Assembly (NCBI GenBank): GCA_003223115.1
Contig: QHXW01000288.1
Span: 1-38,701, forward strand
DNA length: 38,701 bases
Source of the DNA: Acidobacteriota bacterium
GTDB lineage: Bacteria > Acidobacteriota > Terriglobia > Bryobacterales > Bryobacteraceae
Direction: 5' to 3'
In this document: positions 1-6,451 of the stretch, piece by piece
Layout of the letters: every line of letters starts with the position of its first letter
How positions within the stretch are numbered: the first letter of the stretch is position 1
Program-made: the position numbers and the translations under genes
Notes under the pieces: generated by a model
Told to the model about the DNA's origin: nothing
What the model saw: the letters and a program-made list of their open reading frames with translations, nothing else
The model's database searches: none

Positions 1-62
1 GGAAGCGCGAAGTGAAGGGCAGCCAGCTTCAAAATACAATTGTTAATTTACGCAATTAAGCA

Positions 63-1010
63 CTAGCTGCCGAGCCGGGAGGTTGCCGCAGCCTGTATCT
101 TTTCTACGTCCGCCGCTTCGCCGAATTTGATGCCCTTCAGGGACGAGTCAATGCTCCGCAGCAGCCCCGAAAGCACGCCGCCGGGTCCCACCTCGATGAA
201 GCGGTCTACCCCGCGTGACATCAGATGGCGAATGGTTTCGTGCCAGCGAACCGTGTTCGGTATCTGCTCGATCAGGCCCTGGCGGGCTTCCGTTCCCGTG
301 TGGATCTCGCGGGCCTGCCAGTTATTGACGAGCGGCCAATCGAGGTCGTCGAAGGTGACCGTCGACAGGTCGGCCAGCAGCCGCTGCTGCGCCGGTTTCA
401 TCAGAGGGCAGTGGAAAGGCGCGCTCACCTGCAGCAGCACCGCGCGTTTGGCGCCCGCCGCCTTGGCTAATTCAATAGCCCGGTTTATCGCGCCTGCGTG
501 ACCGGCGATGACCACCTGGTCAGGCGCGTTGAGATTTGCCGCGGTCACCACTTCGCCTTGCGCAGCCTTCTCGAGCACATCTTTCAAGCGCTCCGACTCG
601 AGCTTCAGTAGAGCCGCCATGGCGCCCGCACCCGGCGGCACGGCTTCCTGCATGTAACGGCCGCGCTTACGCACCAGTCGCAGAGCATCGCTGAACCGAA
701 TGCTGCTGGCCGCCACCAGCGCCGAATATTCTCCCAGGCTGTGGCCGGCCACATAATCGGGCCTCAAGCCCAGTTCTCGTAGAACCGTGAACGCCGCAAT
801 CGAGGCCGTCAGGATGGCGGGCTGCGTGTTCTCGGTGAGCTTCAATTGTTCTTCGGTACCTTTGGCGCAAAGAGCGGAAACAGACAAGCCTAGTGCCTGG
901 TCCGCCGATTCGAACACCAGCCGCGCGGCCGGATATGTCTCGGCCAGCGACTTACCCATGCCCGTGTATTGCGATCCTTGTCCAGGAAACAGGAATGCCG
1001 TTTTGCCCAT
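63..1010 (-). CDS. fabD: Malonyl CoA-acyl carrier protein transacylase FabD
   Basis: Moves malonyl groups from CoA to acyl carrier protein, the entry step of type II fatty acid synthesis in the cytoplasm. The 315 residues match the family's usual length. Visible motifs are the N-terminal FPGQGSQ, the nucleophile elbow GHSLGEYSAL with Ser91, the RGRYMQEAVP segment (about 116-125), His200 in APFHCPLM, and the late EVGPG..L motif. The frame stays open upstream to 1298, but the family begins at MGKTAFLFPG, so the ATG at 1010 is chosen. No Shine-Dalgarno precedes it; a TACAAT hexamer ends 8 nt upstream, which suggests a leaderless mRNA. Transcribed divergently from the aminotransferase gene. No other fab gene is in the window. 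Confidence 0.96.
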   Translation of the reverse strand: MGKTAFLFPGQGSQYTGMGKSLAETYPAARLVFESADQALGLSVSALCAKGTEEQLKLTENTQPAILTASIAAFTVLRELGLRPDYVAGHSLGEYSALVAASSIRFSDALRLVRKRGRYMQEAVPPGAGAMAALLKLESERLKDVLEKAAQGEVVTAANLNAPDQVVIAGHAGAINRAIELAKAAGAKRAVLLQVSAPFHCPLMKPAQQRLLADLSTVTFDDLDWPLVNNWQAREIHTGTEARQGLIEQIPNTVRWHETIRHLMSRGVDRFIEVGPGGVLSGLLRSIDSSLKGIKFGEAADVEKIQAAATSRLGS

Positions 1011-1018
1011 TGGATGAG

Positions 1019-1028
1019 ATTGTATGAT
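1019..1028. promoter_or_regulatory. Overlapping divergent -10 elements for fabD and argD
   Basis: The 24 bp between the two start codons contain ATTGTATGAT. Minus strand: TACAAT (1019-1024) lies 8 nt before the fabD ATG. Plus strand: TATGAT (1023-1028) lies 6 nt before the aminotransferase ATG. The hexamers share two bases, so polymerase could probably not occupy both at once. Any -35 element would fall inside the opposite gene's coding region; none is convincing. Confidence 0.55.
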
Positions 1029-1034
1029 GGTCCA

Positions 1035-2273
1035 ATGAGTTCCGCCACGCCCACCACTACGCCGACAGAGCAGATCATGGAGCTGGAGCGTGAATATCTG
1101 CTCCAGAACTATAGCCGCTACCCGCTGGCGCTCGAACGCGGCGAGGGCTGTTTCGTGTACGACGTGGAAGGCAACCGCTATCTCGATTTCATCGCGGGGA
1201 TCGGGGTCAATGCGCTCGGACACAATCATCCGCGCATTGTGAACGTGATTCGCGAGCAATCCGCGCTGCTGATCCACTGTTCCAACCTTTACTACCACCG
1301 TTACCAGGGACCACTGGCCAAGAAGCTGGCCGAGGTGAGCGGGCTCAAGCGTTCATTTTTTGCCAACAGCGGAACCGAGGCCATGGAAGGCGCGTTGAAG
1401 ATGATGCGCGCGCACGGCCGCAAGATCAACCCCGCGAAATTCGAGATTCTCTCTCTCGAGAACTCCTTTCACGGCCGCAGCCTGGGAGCGCTGTCGGTCA
1501 CGGGTCAATCCAAGTACCGGAACGATTTTGAGCCGCTGCTACCAGGAGTGAAATTTGTTCCACCTAACGATGTGTGGGCGCTTGAAGCGGCTTTCAGTGA
1601 ACGTACGGCGGGTATCGTGATCGAGTGGATCCAGGGCGAAGGCGGCATTTTCCCGATGACGGTTGAATACGCGCGCAGAGCGCGGGAACTGGCGGACCGC
1701 TACGACGCGCTGCTGGTGTTCGATGAAATCCAGTGTGGTGTCGGCCGCCCCGGTACCTGGTTCGGTTACCAGTTGGCCACACCGGTGGTGTTACCGGACG
1801 TCATGGTGGCGGCTAAGCCCTTGGCCTGCGGCCTGCCGCTGGGTGTGATTGTTGCGAATGAGCGGGCGGCTGCGGCGATCGCCCCCGGAATGCACGGGTC
1901 CACGTTCGGCGGGAGCGCACTCGCCTGCCGTGTGGCGCTCGAGTTTTTCGACATTCTGGATGAGCTGCTGCCGGCGATCCGGCGCGCCGGCGATTATTTT
2001 CGCGAGCGCCTGGGGGATCTGGGCCGTAAGCATAGTTTCATTCGCGAAGTCCGGGGCCATGGCCTGATGATTGGCCTGGACCTCGAGGTTCCAGGCAAGC
2101 AGATGGTGTTGGATGCGCAGGCGCGCGGTCTGTTGATCAATTGCACGCATGATACGGTGCTGCGTTTCCTGCCGCCATATATTGTGACGGAGAGCGAAGT
2201 GGACCAGGCCGTCCGGATTCTGGACGCGATTTTTGCCGCGCAGCCGCCAACCGCCGGGCCCTCCGCAGACTGA
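1035..2273 (+). CDS. argD: Class III PLP aminotransferase, acetylornithine aminotransferase-like
   Basis: A pyridoxal-phosphate aminotransferase of subgroup III, probably making N-acetylornithine in arginine synthesis. From the ATG at 1035 it has 412 residues. Visible are the substrate-domain start RGEGCFVYDVEGNRYLDF, the phosphate-binding NSGTEAMEGALK (111-122), Asp230 in LLVFDEIQCGVGR, and the Schiff-base lysine Lys261 in AAKPLACGLPLG. The lysine loop (KPLACGLPLG rather than the common KALGGGLPIG) is slightly atypical, so a GABA, ornithine or LysJ-like specificity cannot be excluded. No other arginine gene is adjacent. The start is backed by a TATGAT hexamer 6 nt upstream and no Shine-Dalgarno; an alternative in-frame ATG lies at 1077. 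Confidence 0.88.
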   Translation: MSSATPTTTPTEQIMELEREYLLQNYSRYPLALERGEGCFVYDVEGNRYLDFIAGIGVNALGHNHPRIVNVIREQSALLIHCSNLYYHRYQGPLAKKLAEVSGLKRSFFANSGTEAMEGALKMMRAHGRKINPAKFEILSLENSFHGRSLGALSVTGQSKYRNDFEPLLPGVKFVPPNDVWALEAAFSERTAGIVIEWIQGEGGIFPMTVEYARRARELADRYDALLVFDEIQCGVGRPGTWFGYQLATPVVLPDVMVAAKPLACGLPLGVIVANERAAAAIAPGMHGSTFGGSALACRVALEFFDILDELLPAIRRAGDYFRERLGDLGRKHSFIREVRGHGLMIGLDLEVPGKQMVLDAQARGLLINCTHDTVLRFLPPYIVTESEVDQAVRILDAIFAAQPPTAGPSAD

Positions 2274-2290
2274 AGTCCGCGCCGACTCTT

Positions 2291-3370
2291 TTACAGCAAA
2301 TCGTGGCGCTCGTTTAGCTCCAGCAACTTGACGATCTCACCGACTTGCTGCGCGCAATTCCGGTCCGCGATCAGCAGCGCGTCAGGGGTATCAACTACCA
2401 CCAGATTACTCACGCCCAGAATGGCGACGAGTTTGTCGCCGGCATCAATGAAGTTGTCCGTGCTTGCGTGAGAAACGATGGTCGACCGTGCCGCGTTTCG
2501 GTGCCGGTCCTTGGCATGCAGCTCGTAAACCGCGTTCCAGCTGCCGACGTCATTCCAACCGATCTCATCACATGCCAAACCCACAACGTTATCGGCGCGC
2601 TCGAGCACCGCGTAATCAATCGAGATGTTTTCGCACAGCGGGAACGCTTCGCGGAGTTTTTGATTGAACTGGCGGTGGCCGAACGCCGGCAGAGTGGCAA
2701 GAATACTGGCGGTCTTCGGCAGGTAGCGGCGCAAGGCGTCGATCACGACGCTGGCGCGCCAGAAAAACATTCCGGCGTTCCAGTAGAATCGCTTCGCGGC
2801 CAGGTATTTTACGGCGGTTTTGAGGTCCGGCTTCTCGCGAAAGCTCGAGACCGGCGCCGGTACCAGCGAACCGGGCTTCGCCCCGCGTAGAAGTTCGATG
2901 TATCCGTATCCGGTTTCCGGCCATCTAGGCAAAATGCCTAAAACGCCTATTTTCCCGCGATCGGCAGCGCCAAACGCCGCGCGCACGAACTGCAGATAAC
3001 GCGAGGGCCTGCCAATGACATGGTCGGATGGAAATACGCCCATCACGGCGTCCTGGTCCACTGATTTAAGAATATGAGCTGCCAGACCGATGGCCGGAGC
3101 CGTGTTTCGCTGCGCCGGCTCGGCCAAAATCTGCCGCTGTGGAACCGTTGGAAGCTGCCGCACGATGACGTCCCGGAGATGATCATTGGTCAGCACCCAA
3201 AGCCGCTCCGGCGGGATAGCGGGGCTCAACCGGTCCACGGTGGCCTGTATGAGTGTCCGGTCCCCCAGGATCGGCAGGACCTGTTTCGAATGCTTGCGGC
3301 GGCTGCGCGGCCAAAAGCGGGTACCGCGCCCTCCGGCCAAGATCAGGCCGTAATAGTGCGGCTTGGACAT
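2291..3370 (-). CDS. manC: Mannose-1-phosphate guanylyltransferase
   Basis: Makes GDP-mannose from mannose-1-phosphate and GTP, a precursor for polysaccharide and glycan synthesis. The 359 residues match the nucleotidyltransferase-only form of the family, without the C-terminal isomerase domain of bifunctional ManC/AlgA. Visible are the nucleotide-binding LILAGGRGTRFWPRSRRKHSKQ near residues 9-30, the metal-binding PSDH, the substrate loop ETGYGYIE, FREKPD, the FYWNAGMFFW segment, and ISIDYAVLE followed by GWNDVGSW. It starts 3 bp after the signal peptidase stop with no clear Shine-Dalgarno, so the two genes probably share a transcript. Confidence 0.93.
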   Translation of the reverse strand: MSKPHYYGLILAGGRGTRFWPRSRRKHSKQVLPILGDRTLIQATVDRLSPAIPPERLWVLTNDHLRDVIVRQLPTVPQRQILAEPAQRNTAPAIGLAAHILKSVDQDAVMGVFPSDHVIGRPSRYLQFVRAAFGAADRGKIGVLGILPRWPETGYGYIELLRGAKPGSLVPAPVSSFREKPDLKTAVKYLAAKRFYWNAGMFFWRASVVIDALRRYLPKTASILATLPAFGHRQFNQKLREAFPLCENISIDYAVLERADNVVGLACDEIGWNDVGSWNAVYELHAKDRHRNAARSTIVSHASTDNFIDAGDKLVAILGVSNLVVVDTPDALLIADRNCAQQVGEIVKLLELNERHDLL

Positions 3371-3373
3371 GGT

Positions 3374-4015
3374 TCACTGGATCGGATAGCCGTGAATCAA
3401 CCTGAAACTGCGTTTCCACCGCGTCTTGGTAAAGAAATGCTGAAGCAGATCAACCAGATGATCGATGCCGATGGCAGGGTTTGACAACGCTTCGGTGGGT
3501 GCGTCGTAGGACCAGTAAATAATCAGTGGCTTGCCGATGATGTTCTCACGCGGCACAAAGCCCCAGTACCGGCTGTCGAGCGATGAATCGCGATTGTCGC
3601 CCATGGCGAAATAATGGTCCTGCGGCACAACGATCTCACCATTCACCTGATTATTCTGAAGCATCTCCTGCGCCGGGGGATAGAGGCTGACATTCGGGGC
3701 GGACGGAAAGTTATCGCGGTATGAATCGACATACTCGGTCTTGTTGTACTTGTACGGTTCGTCAAGCTGATGGCCGTTCAGAAACACGCGCTTGTTTTCC
3801 ATGCGGATATGGTCGTTTGGAACCCCTATCACGCGTTTGACAAACGTCTGCCGGATGTCGATGGGGTAGCGAAACACGATGATGTCGCCGCGTTTGATGT
3901 CTTCGTAGGGCAGCAGATGCCGGGTGACGGCTCCCGGCGGTGCGTAGGCCAGTTTGTCAACCAGCAGGTGATCTCCGATCAGCAGCGTGTCTTCCATCGA
4001 GCCCGTGGGAATCAC
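3374..4015 (-). CDS. lepB: Signal peptidase I catalytic domain, membrane anchor missing
   Basis: Type I signal peptidase normally cleaves exported proteins at the periplasmic face of the inner membrane. The catalytic region is intact: Ser6 in IPTGSMED, Lys60 in FVKRVIGVPND, and the late GDNRDSSLDSRYWGFV box. The open frame starts at a GTG only five codons before the serine, so the N-terminal transmembrane segment that precedes IPTGSM in the family is absent. The hydrophilic N-terminal tail typical of these proteins does sit just upstream, in another frame (4012-4092). This points to an internal deletion of the anchor that is not a multiple of three. As it stands the protein would be cytosolic and probably useless. 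A second lepB elsewhere, or an assembly error, is possible. Confidence 0.85.
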   Translation of the reverse strand: MIPTGSMEDTLLIGDHLLVDKLAYAPPGAVTRHLLPYEDIKRGDIIVFRYPIDIRQTFVKRVIGVPNDHIRMENKRVFLNGHQLDEPYKYNKTEYVDSYRDNFPSAPNVSLYPPAQEMLQNNQVNGEIVVPQDHYFAMGDNRDSSLDSRYWGFVPRENIIGKPLIIYWSYDAPTEALSNPAIGIDHLVDLLQHFFTKTRWKRSFRLIHGYPIQ

Positions 4016-4092
4016 GGCGGAATATCGCTCTTTGACGTCTTCTTGATCTGCTCCGGAGCCTGTTCGGCTACGGTGGTGTTCTCTTGACTCAC
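4012..4092 (-). pseudogene. Detached N-terminal tail of signal peptidase I
   Basis: Starting at the GTG at 4092 this frame encodes 26 residues beginning (M)SQENTTVAEQAPEQ and continuing IKKTSKSDIPP, then stops. The charged, Gln/Glu-rich tail ending in lysines is what usually comes just before the transmembrane helix of signal peptidase I. Its TGA overlaps the GTG of the catalytic fragment in the sequence GTGA, so coupled translation of the two parts is conceivable. The simplest reading is that these are the two ends of one gene whose anchor-coding middle was deleted. Confidence 0.6.
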
Positions 4093-4101
4093 GATAAGAC
4101 C

Positions 4102-4107
4102 ATTGTA
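4102..4107 (-). promoter_or_regulatory. -10 element of the lepB-manC unit
   Basis: TACAAT on the minus strand, 9 nt before the GTG at 4092. No Shine-Dalgarno lies between them and no good -35 was found. It fits the -10-plus-start-codon pattern seen at other operon heads in the window. Confidence 0.45.
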
Positions 4108-4194
4108 TCGGAAACGAAAGGGGCGAATTGCCGGGAAATTGCTTGCGGCAGCATCACACCGGAATTGAGGCGAAAATGGGGTTCAGCCTGGTAT

Positions 4195-4210
4195 TGTGGA
4201 TCTGCTCACA
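4195..4210 (+). promoter_or_regulatory. CRP/FNR-like palindrome upstream of the EamA/SMR pair
   Basis: TGTGG-ATCTGC-TCACA has the 16-bp geometry of a CRP-family operator (TGTGA-N6-TCACA) with one mismatch in ten half-site positions; the palindrome extends one base outward as TTGTG...CACAA. It lies in the 159-bp gap between the divergent lepB and EamA/SMR genes, centred about 49 bp before the latter's start codon. No regulator gene is nearby, so the assignment rests on sequence shape only. Confidence 0.35.
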
Positions 4211-4238
4211 AAGAATCGTCCGAACCCGGCGGCTTTGT

Positions 4239-4244
4239 TATGCT
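4239..4244 (+). promoter_or_regulatory. Possible -10 element of the EamA/SMR pair
   Basis: TATGCT lies 7 nt before the GTG start at 4252. It matches the -10 consensus at the first three and the last position. The GAGG between it and the start is only 2 nt from the GTG, too close to act as a normal ribosome site. Confidence 0.35.
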
Positions 4245-4251
4245 GTGAGGC

Positions 4252-4653
4252 GTGGTACCATCCGCCGCCTCGACGGTTCCGATATACCATCGGCCGCTGA
4301 CGCGTTCTCAGTCGATCGCGCTTGTTTTTATGTGTACTTTGTTCGGCGCGGGCGCTCAAATGCTGATGAAGGTCGGCTTGAGCCAGATGACGCATTCTGG
4401 TCTGACCGGTTACCTCACCAGTCTGCCTTTGTTGGGAGGCTATTGCCTCTATGGGATGAATACCGTGCTGATGGTGTTCGCTTTGCGGGACGGCGAACTC
4501 TCGGTCCTCTACCCCATCATCGCGCTGACCTACGTCTGGGTGACCATTCTGTCGGTTATCTTTTTCCACGAATCCCTCAACATTTTCAAGGTTTCAGGTA
4601 TCGCGGTCGTGGTAGCGGGAGTGGCCGTGCTGGGCAGGCGAGGCGAAGAATGA
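4252..4653 (+). CDS. EamA/SMR-like four-helix membrane protein, first of a pair
   Basis: A 133-residue protein with four predicted hydrophobic helices: SIALVFMCTLFGAGAQMLMKVG, then LPLLGGYCLYGMNTVLMVFAL, LSVLYPIIALTYVWVTILSVIFF and VSGIAVVVAGVAVLG. This is the half-size EamA/small multidrug resistance architecture, also used by the ArnE/ArnF lipid-carrier flippase subunits. The G-E-L-S-V-L-Y-P motif before helix 3 is shared with its neighbour. GTG at 4252 is the first usable start in frame. The stop overlaps the next start as ATGA, so the two proteins are probably made in equal amounts and may form a heterodimer. The substrate is unknown; an undecaprenyl-linked or small cationic substrate would fit the family. 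Confidence 0.8.
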   Translation: MVPSAASTVPIYHRPLTRSQSIALVFMCTLFGAGAQMLMKVGLSQMTHSGLTGYLTSLPLLGGYCLYGMNTVLMVFALRDGELSVLYPIIALTYVWVTILSVIFFHESLNIFKVSGIAVVVAGVAVLGRRGEE

Positions 4654-5006
4654 AGACGCCGGTCATTTCAATGGTGATGGTGCTGGTGGCTTCATTCGTG
4701 GGATCCTTTGGCGCGGTGTTTCTGAAATCAGGCGCGCAAAAACTCCGGGACGGCCTGCGGTATTTGATTTTGAACAGCCGCCTGGCAGCCGGGGTGGCGC
4801 TCTTCTTGCTATCCTCGGCGTTCTACATTCTGGGTCTGAAGCACGGTGAAGTATCGGTGCTCTATCCCATGGTTTCGCTGGCGAACGTGTGGACGCTGTT
4901 CTGGTCCCGCCTGTTTTTCAAAGAGCCGATCACGCGCTCGAAGACGTTGGGCCTGCTGCTGATTGTGGTGGGCGTATTCTTGATTGGCCTAGGCGCCAAA
5001 TCGTGA
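4650..5006 (+). CDS. EamA/SMR-like four-helix membrane protein, second of a pair
   Basis: A 118-residue protein starting at the ATG that overlaps the previous stop. Four hydrophobic segments are visible: VISMVMVLVASFVGSFGAVFLKSG, LAAGVALFLLSSAFYILGL, VSVLYPMVSLANVWTLFWSRLFF and TLGLLLIVVGVFLIGLG. It is a diverged paralogue of its partner: both carry a G-E-x-S-V-L-Y-P turn and a late FF-x-E motif. The same frame is open for some distance upstream, but that part is antisense-like noise over the first gene. Paired, overlapping SMR genes usually encode obligate heterodimers with opposite topologies; that is the likely arrangement here. Confidence 0.8.
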   Translation: MKTPVISMVMVLVASFVGSFGAVFLKSGAQKLRDGLRYLILNSRLAAGVALFLLSSAFYILGLKHGEVSVLYPMVSLANVWTLFWSRLFFKEPITRSKTLGLLLIVVGVFLIGLGAKS

Positions 5007-5056
5007 CAAGGCAGGCGCCACGCAAGGCGAATCTTCACCTCCACCTCGGAGTTTTC

Positions 5057-5812
5057 CTAAGCCTTTTCCACTCGATCCAGGGCCAGAAACTCCTGGATGT
5101 GCGGATGACCCGATTTTTCAAGTTCTTTGGTGGGACCGAAATAGATGACGTGTCCCTGGTGGAGGAACACGACGTGGTCCGCGGCGCGATACATCAGGTC
5201 GAGATCGTGCGTCACAACGACTGAGGTGAGCTTGAGCTGGCGTTTGAGCCGAAGCATCAAGTCGGCCAGGTGATCGGACATGATCGGATCGACCATGGTG
5301 GTGGGCTCGTCATACAGAATGCACTGCGGTTGTGCGGCAAGCGCCCGCGCGATGGCTACGGCCCGTTTGTAGCCGGTTGAAAGATCGGCTGGATAGGCAT
5401 CCGGTGCTTCATAAATGTCCACCATCTTGAGTAGCCCGTTGACCACGTCTTCCTTGTTCTGCACGTCGTAGTCCTCGCGTAATTCAAGGGAAAATAGCAC
5501 GTTTTCGGCCACGGTCATGGAGTCAAACAGCGCTCCTGACTGAAATACCATGGTCACTTTTCTCCGGATGCGGCGCAGGTCCGATTCACCAAAGTCAGTA
5601 ATATCCTCGTGCGATACGATGACCCGGCCCTGGTCGGGCTTCAAAAATCCCATGATATGGGCCAGGGTGACGGATTTACCGACTCCGCTGCGGCCTATAA
5701 TGGCCACCGTTTGCCCGGCATCTACAGCAAAATTGCTGTCGACTAAAACAGGCTTGTCGAACGTCTTATATACGTGGCGGAATTCGATATAGTGGGGGAA
5801 CTCCTCAGGCAT
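5057..5812 (-). CDS. MlaF-type ABC transporter ATP-binding protein
   Basis: ATPase of the Mla/Ttg2 class, which powers phospholipid movement between inner and outer membranes. Of 251 residues, visible elements are Walker A GRSGVGKSV (40-48), the Q-loop segment FQSGALFDSMTVAENV characteristic of this class, signature LSTGYKRAVA (144-153), Walker B ILYDEP (165-170) and the switch His202. The signature has Thr where LSGGQ has Gly. The ATG at 5812 is preferred because MPEEF leads directly into the domain. The gene overlaps the end of mobA by 8 bp and so is translationally coupled to it. No MlaE permease or MlaD substrate-binding gene is adjacent, which is unusual. Confidence 0.86.
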   Translation of the reverse strand: MPEEFPHYIEFRHVYKTFDKPVLVDSNFAVDAGQTVAIIGRSGVGKSVTLAHIMGFLKPDQGRVIVSHEDITDFGESDLRRIRRKVTMVFQSGALFDSMTVAENVLFSLELREDYDVQNKEDVVNGLLKMVDIYEAPDAYPADLSTGYKRAVAIARALAAQPQCILYDEPTTMVDPIMSDHLADLMLRLKRQLKLTSVVVTHDLDLMYRAADHVVFLHQGHVIYFGPTKELEKSGHPHIQEFLALDRVEKA

Positions 5813-6368
5813 TGGAGTAACCCAGCCAATCCTGCCGCGTATTGAGATTATGAAAGTAACGCGCATCCGGTACGCGCCAGACATCCACTTTCAGCCGCGA
5901 GAGCCCGCTCATGACTTTAAATGTTCCAGCTTCGAGCGCATTGGTGATTTCCGTGAGAGACCGGCCATGGTACGCGGCGCACAGCGGTTCGGGATGGCCG
6001 TCCGGACCGGCGGGTATGACGGCATCAGCCGAGCCCGCTTCGGCGCGCGCGATCAGACGCTGCAGAAACTCTGCAGTGACTTCAGGCATATCGCAGGCGA
6101 CCACGAGATTCCATTGGGCGTGCGTGGCGCTCAAGGCCGCGTGAATGCCTCCGAGAGGGCCGCATCCTTTAAGAAGGTCCTCAACCACGGGGTAGCCGAG
6201 CGAGCCGTAAGTATCCACTTGGCCAATCAGTCGTACGTCGTTAGTTACTACCCGGAGCTGTTCGGCGACCTGTTCCGCCAGCGTTCGATTTCGAATATGC
6301 AGCAGCGCTTTATTACATCCCATTCTGGAGCTCTTGCCGCCGACCAGCACGAACCCCGCCCAATTCAT
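5805..6368 (-). CDS. mobA: Molybdenum cofactor guanylyltransferase MobA
   Basis: Transfers GMP from GTP to molybdopterin, the last step to the guanine-dinucleotide form of the molybdenum cofactor. The 187 residues show the nucleotide-binding LVGGKSSRMGCNKALL (about 8-23), the GCGPLGGIHAAL loop, the metal-binding VACDMP, the PEPLCAAY segment and the closing FHNLNTRQDW typical of the family. No molybdoenzyme gene is in the window. The start has a TATCAT hexamer 6 nt upstream and no Shine-Dalgarno. It heads a two-gene unit with the MlaF-like ATPase, an odd pairing with no obvious functional link. Confidence 0.93.
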   Translation of the reverse strand: MNWAGFVLVGGKSSRMGCNKALLHIRNRTLAEQVAEQLRVVTNDVRLIGQVDTYGSLGYPVVEDLLKGCGPLGGIHAALSATHAQWNLVVACDMPEVTAEFLQRLIARAEAGSADAVIPAGPDGHPEPLCAAYHGRSLTEITNALEAGTFKVMSGLSRLKVDVWRVPDARYFHNLNTRQDWLGYSNA

Positions 6369-6374
6369 GCAAAA

Positions 6375-6402
6375 ATGATAACATTATGATGAGATGTGTC
6401 AT
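6375..6402 (-). promoter_or_regulatory. mobA promoter with -35 and -10
   Basis: On the minus strand ATGACA (6397-6402; five of six bases of TTGACA) is followed after 16 bp by TATCAT (6375-6380), which ends 6 nt before the mobA ATG. This is the best complete promoter seen in the window. It implies transcription starts at or very near the start codon. Confidence 0.55.
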
Positions 6403-6413
6403 GATGAGATGTG
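6386..6413. repeat. Two direct 13-bp repeats in the mobA promoter
   Basis: ATGATGAGATGTG occurs at 6386-6398 and again at 6401-6413, a 15-bp period. The first copy lies mainly in the -35/-10 spacer of the mobA promoter and the second just upstream of it. Exact direct repeats in that position look like operator half-sites, but slippage in a purine-rich stretch is also possible. Confidence 0.6.
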
Positions 6414-6451
6414 CCCGATGGCGCAAATCGGGTAACAGATAAAACAAAATA

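Noticed and set aside
43-59. TTAATT-TACGC-AATTAA hairpin after fabD as a terminator
   Set aside because: The stem is only A-T pairs with no GC core or clear U-tract, so it would be too weak.
1011-1298. Longer FabD starting at 1298
   Set aside because: The extra N-terminal residues overlap the argD coding region and do not resemble FabD, which begins at MGKTAFLFPGQGSQ.
4128-4649. N-terminal extension of the second EamA/SMR protein, open in frame from 4128
   Set aside because: It overlaps the whole first transporter gene in another frame and is Arg/His-rich with no domain; the ATG at 4650 starts a complete four-helix protein.
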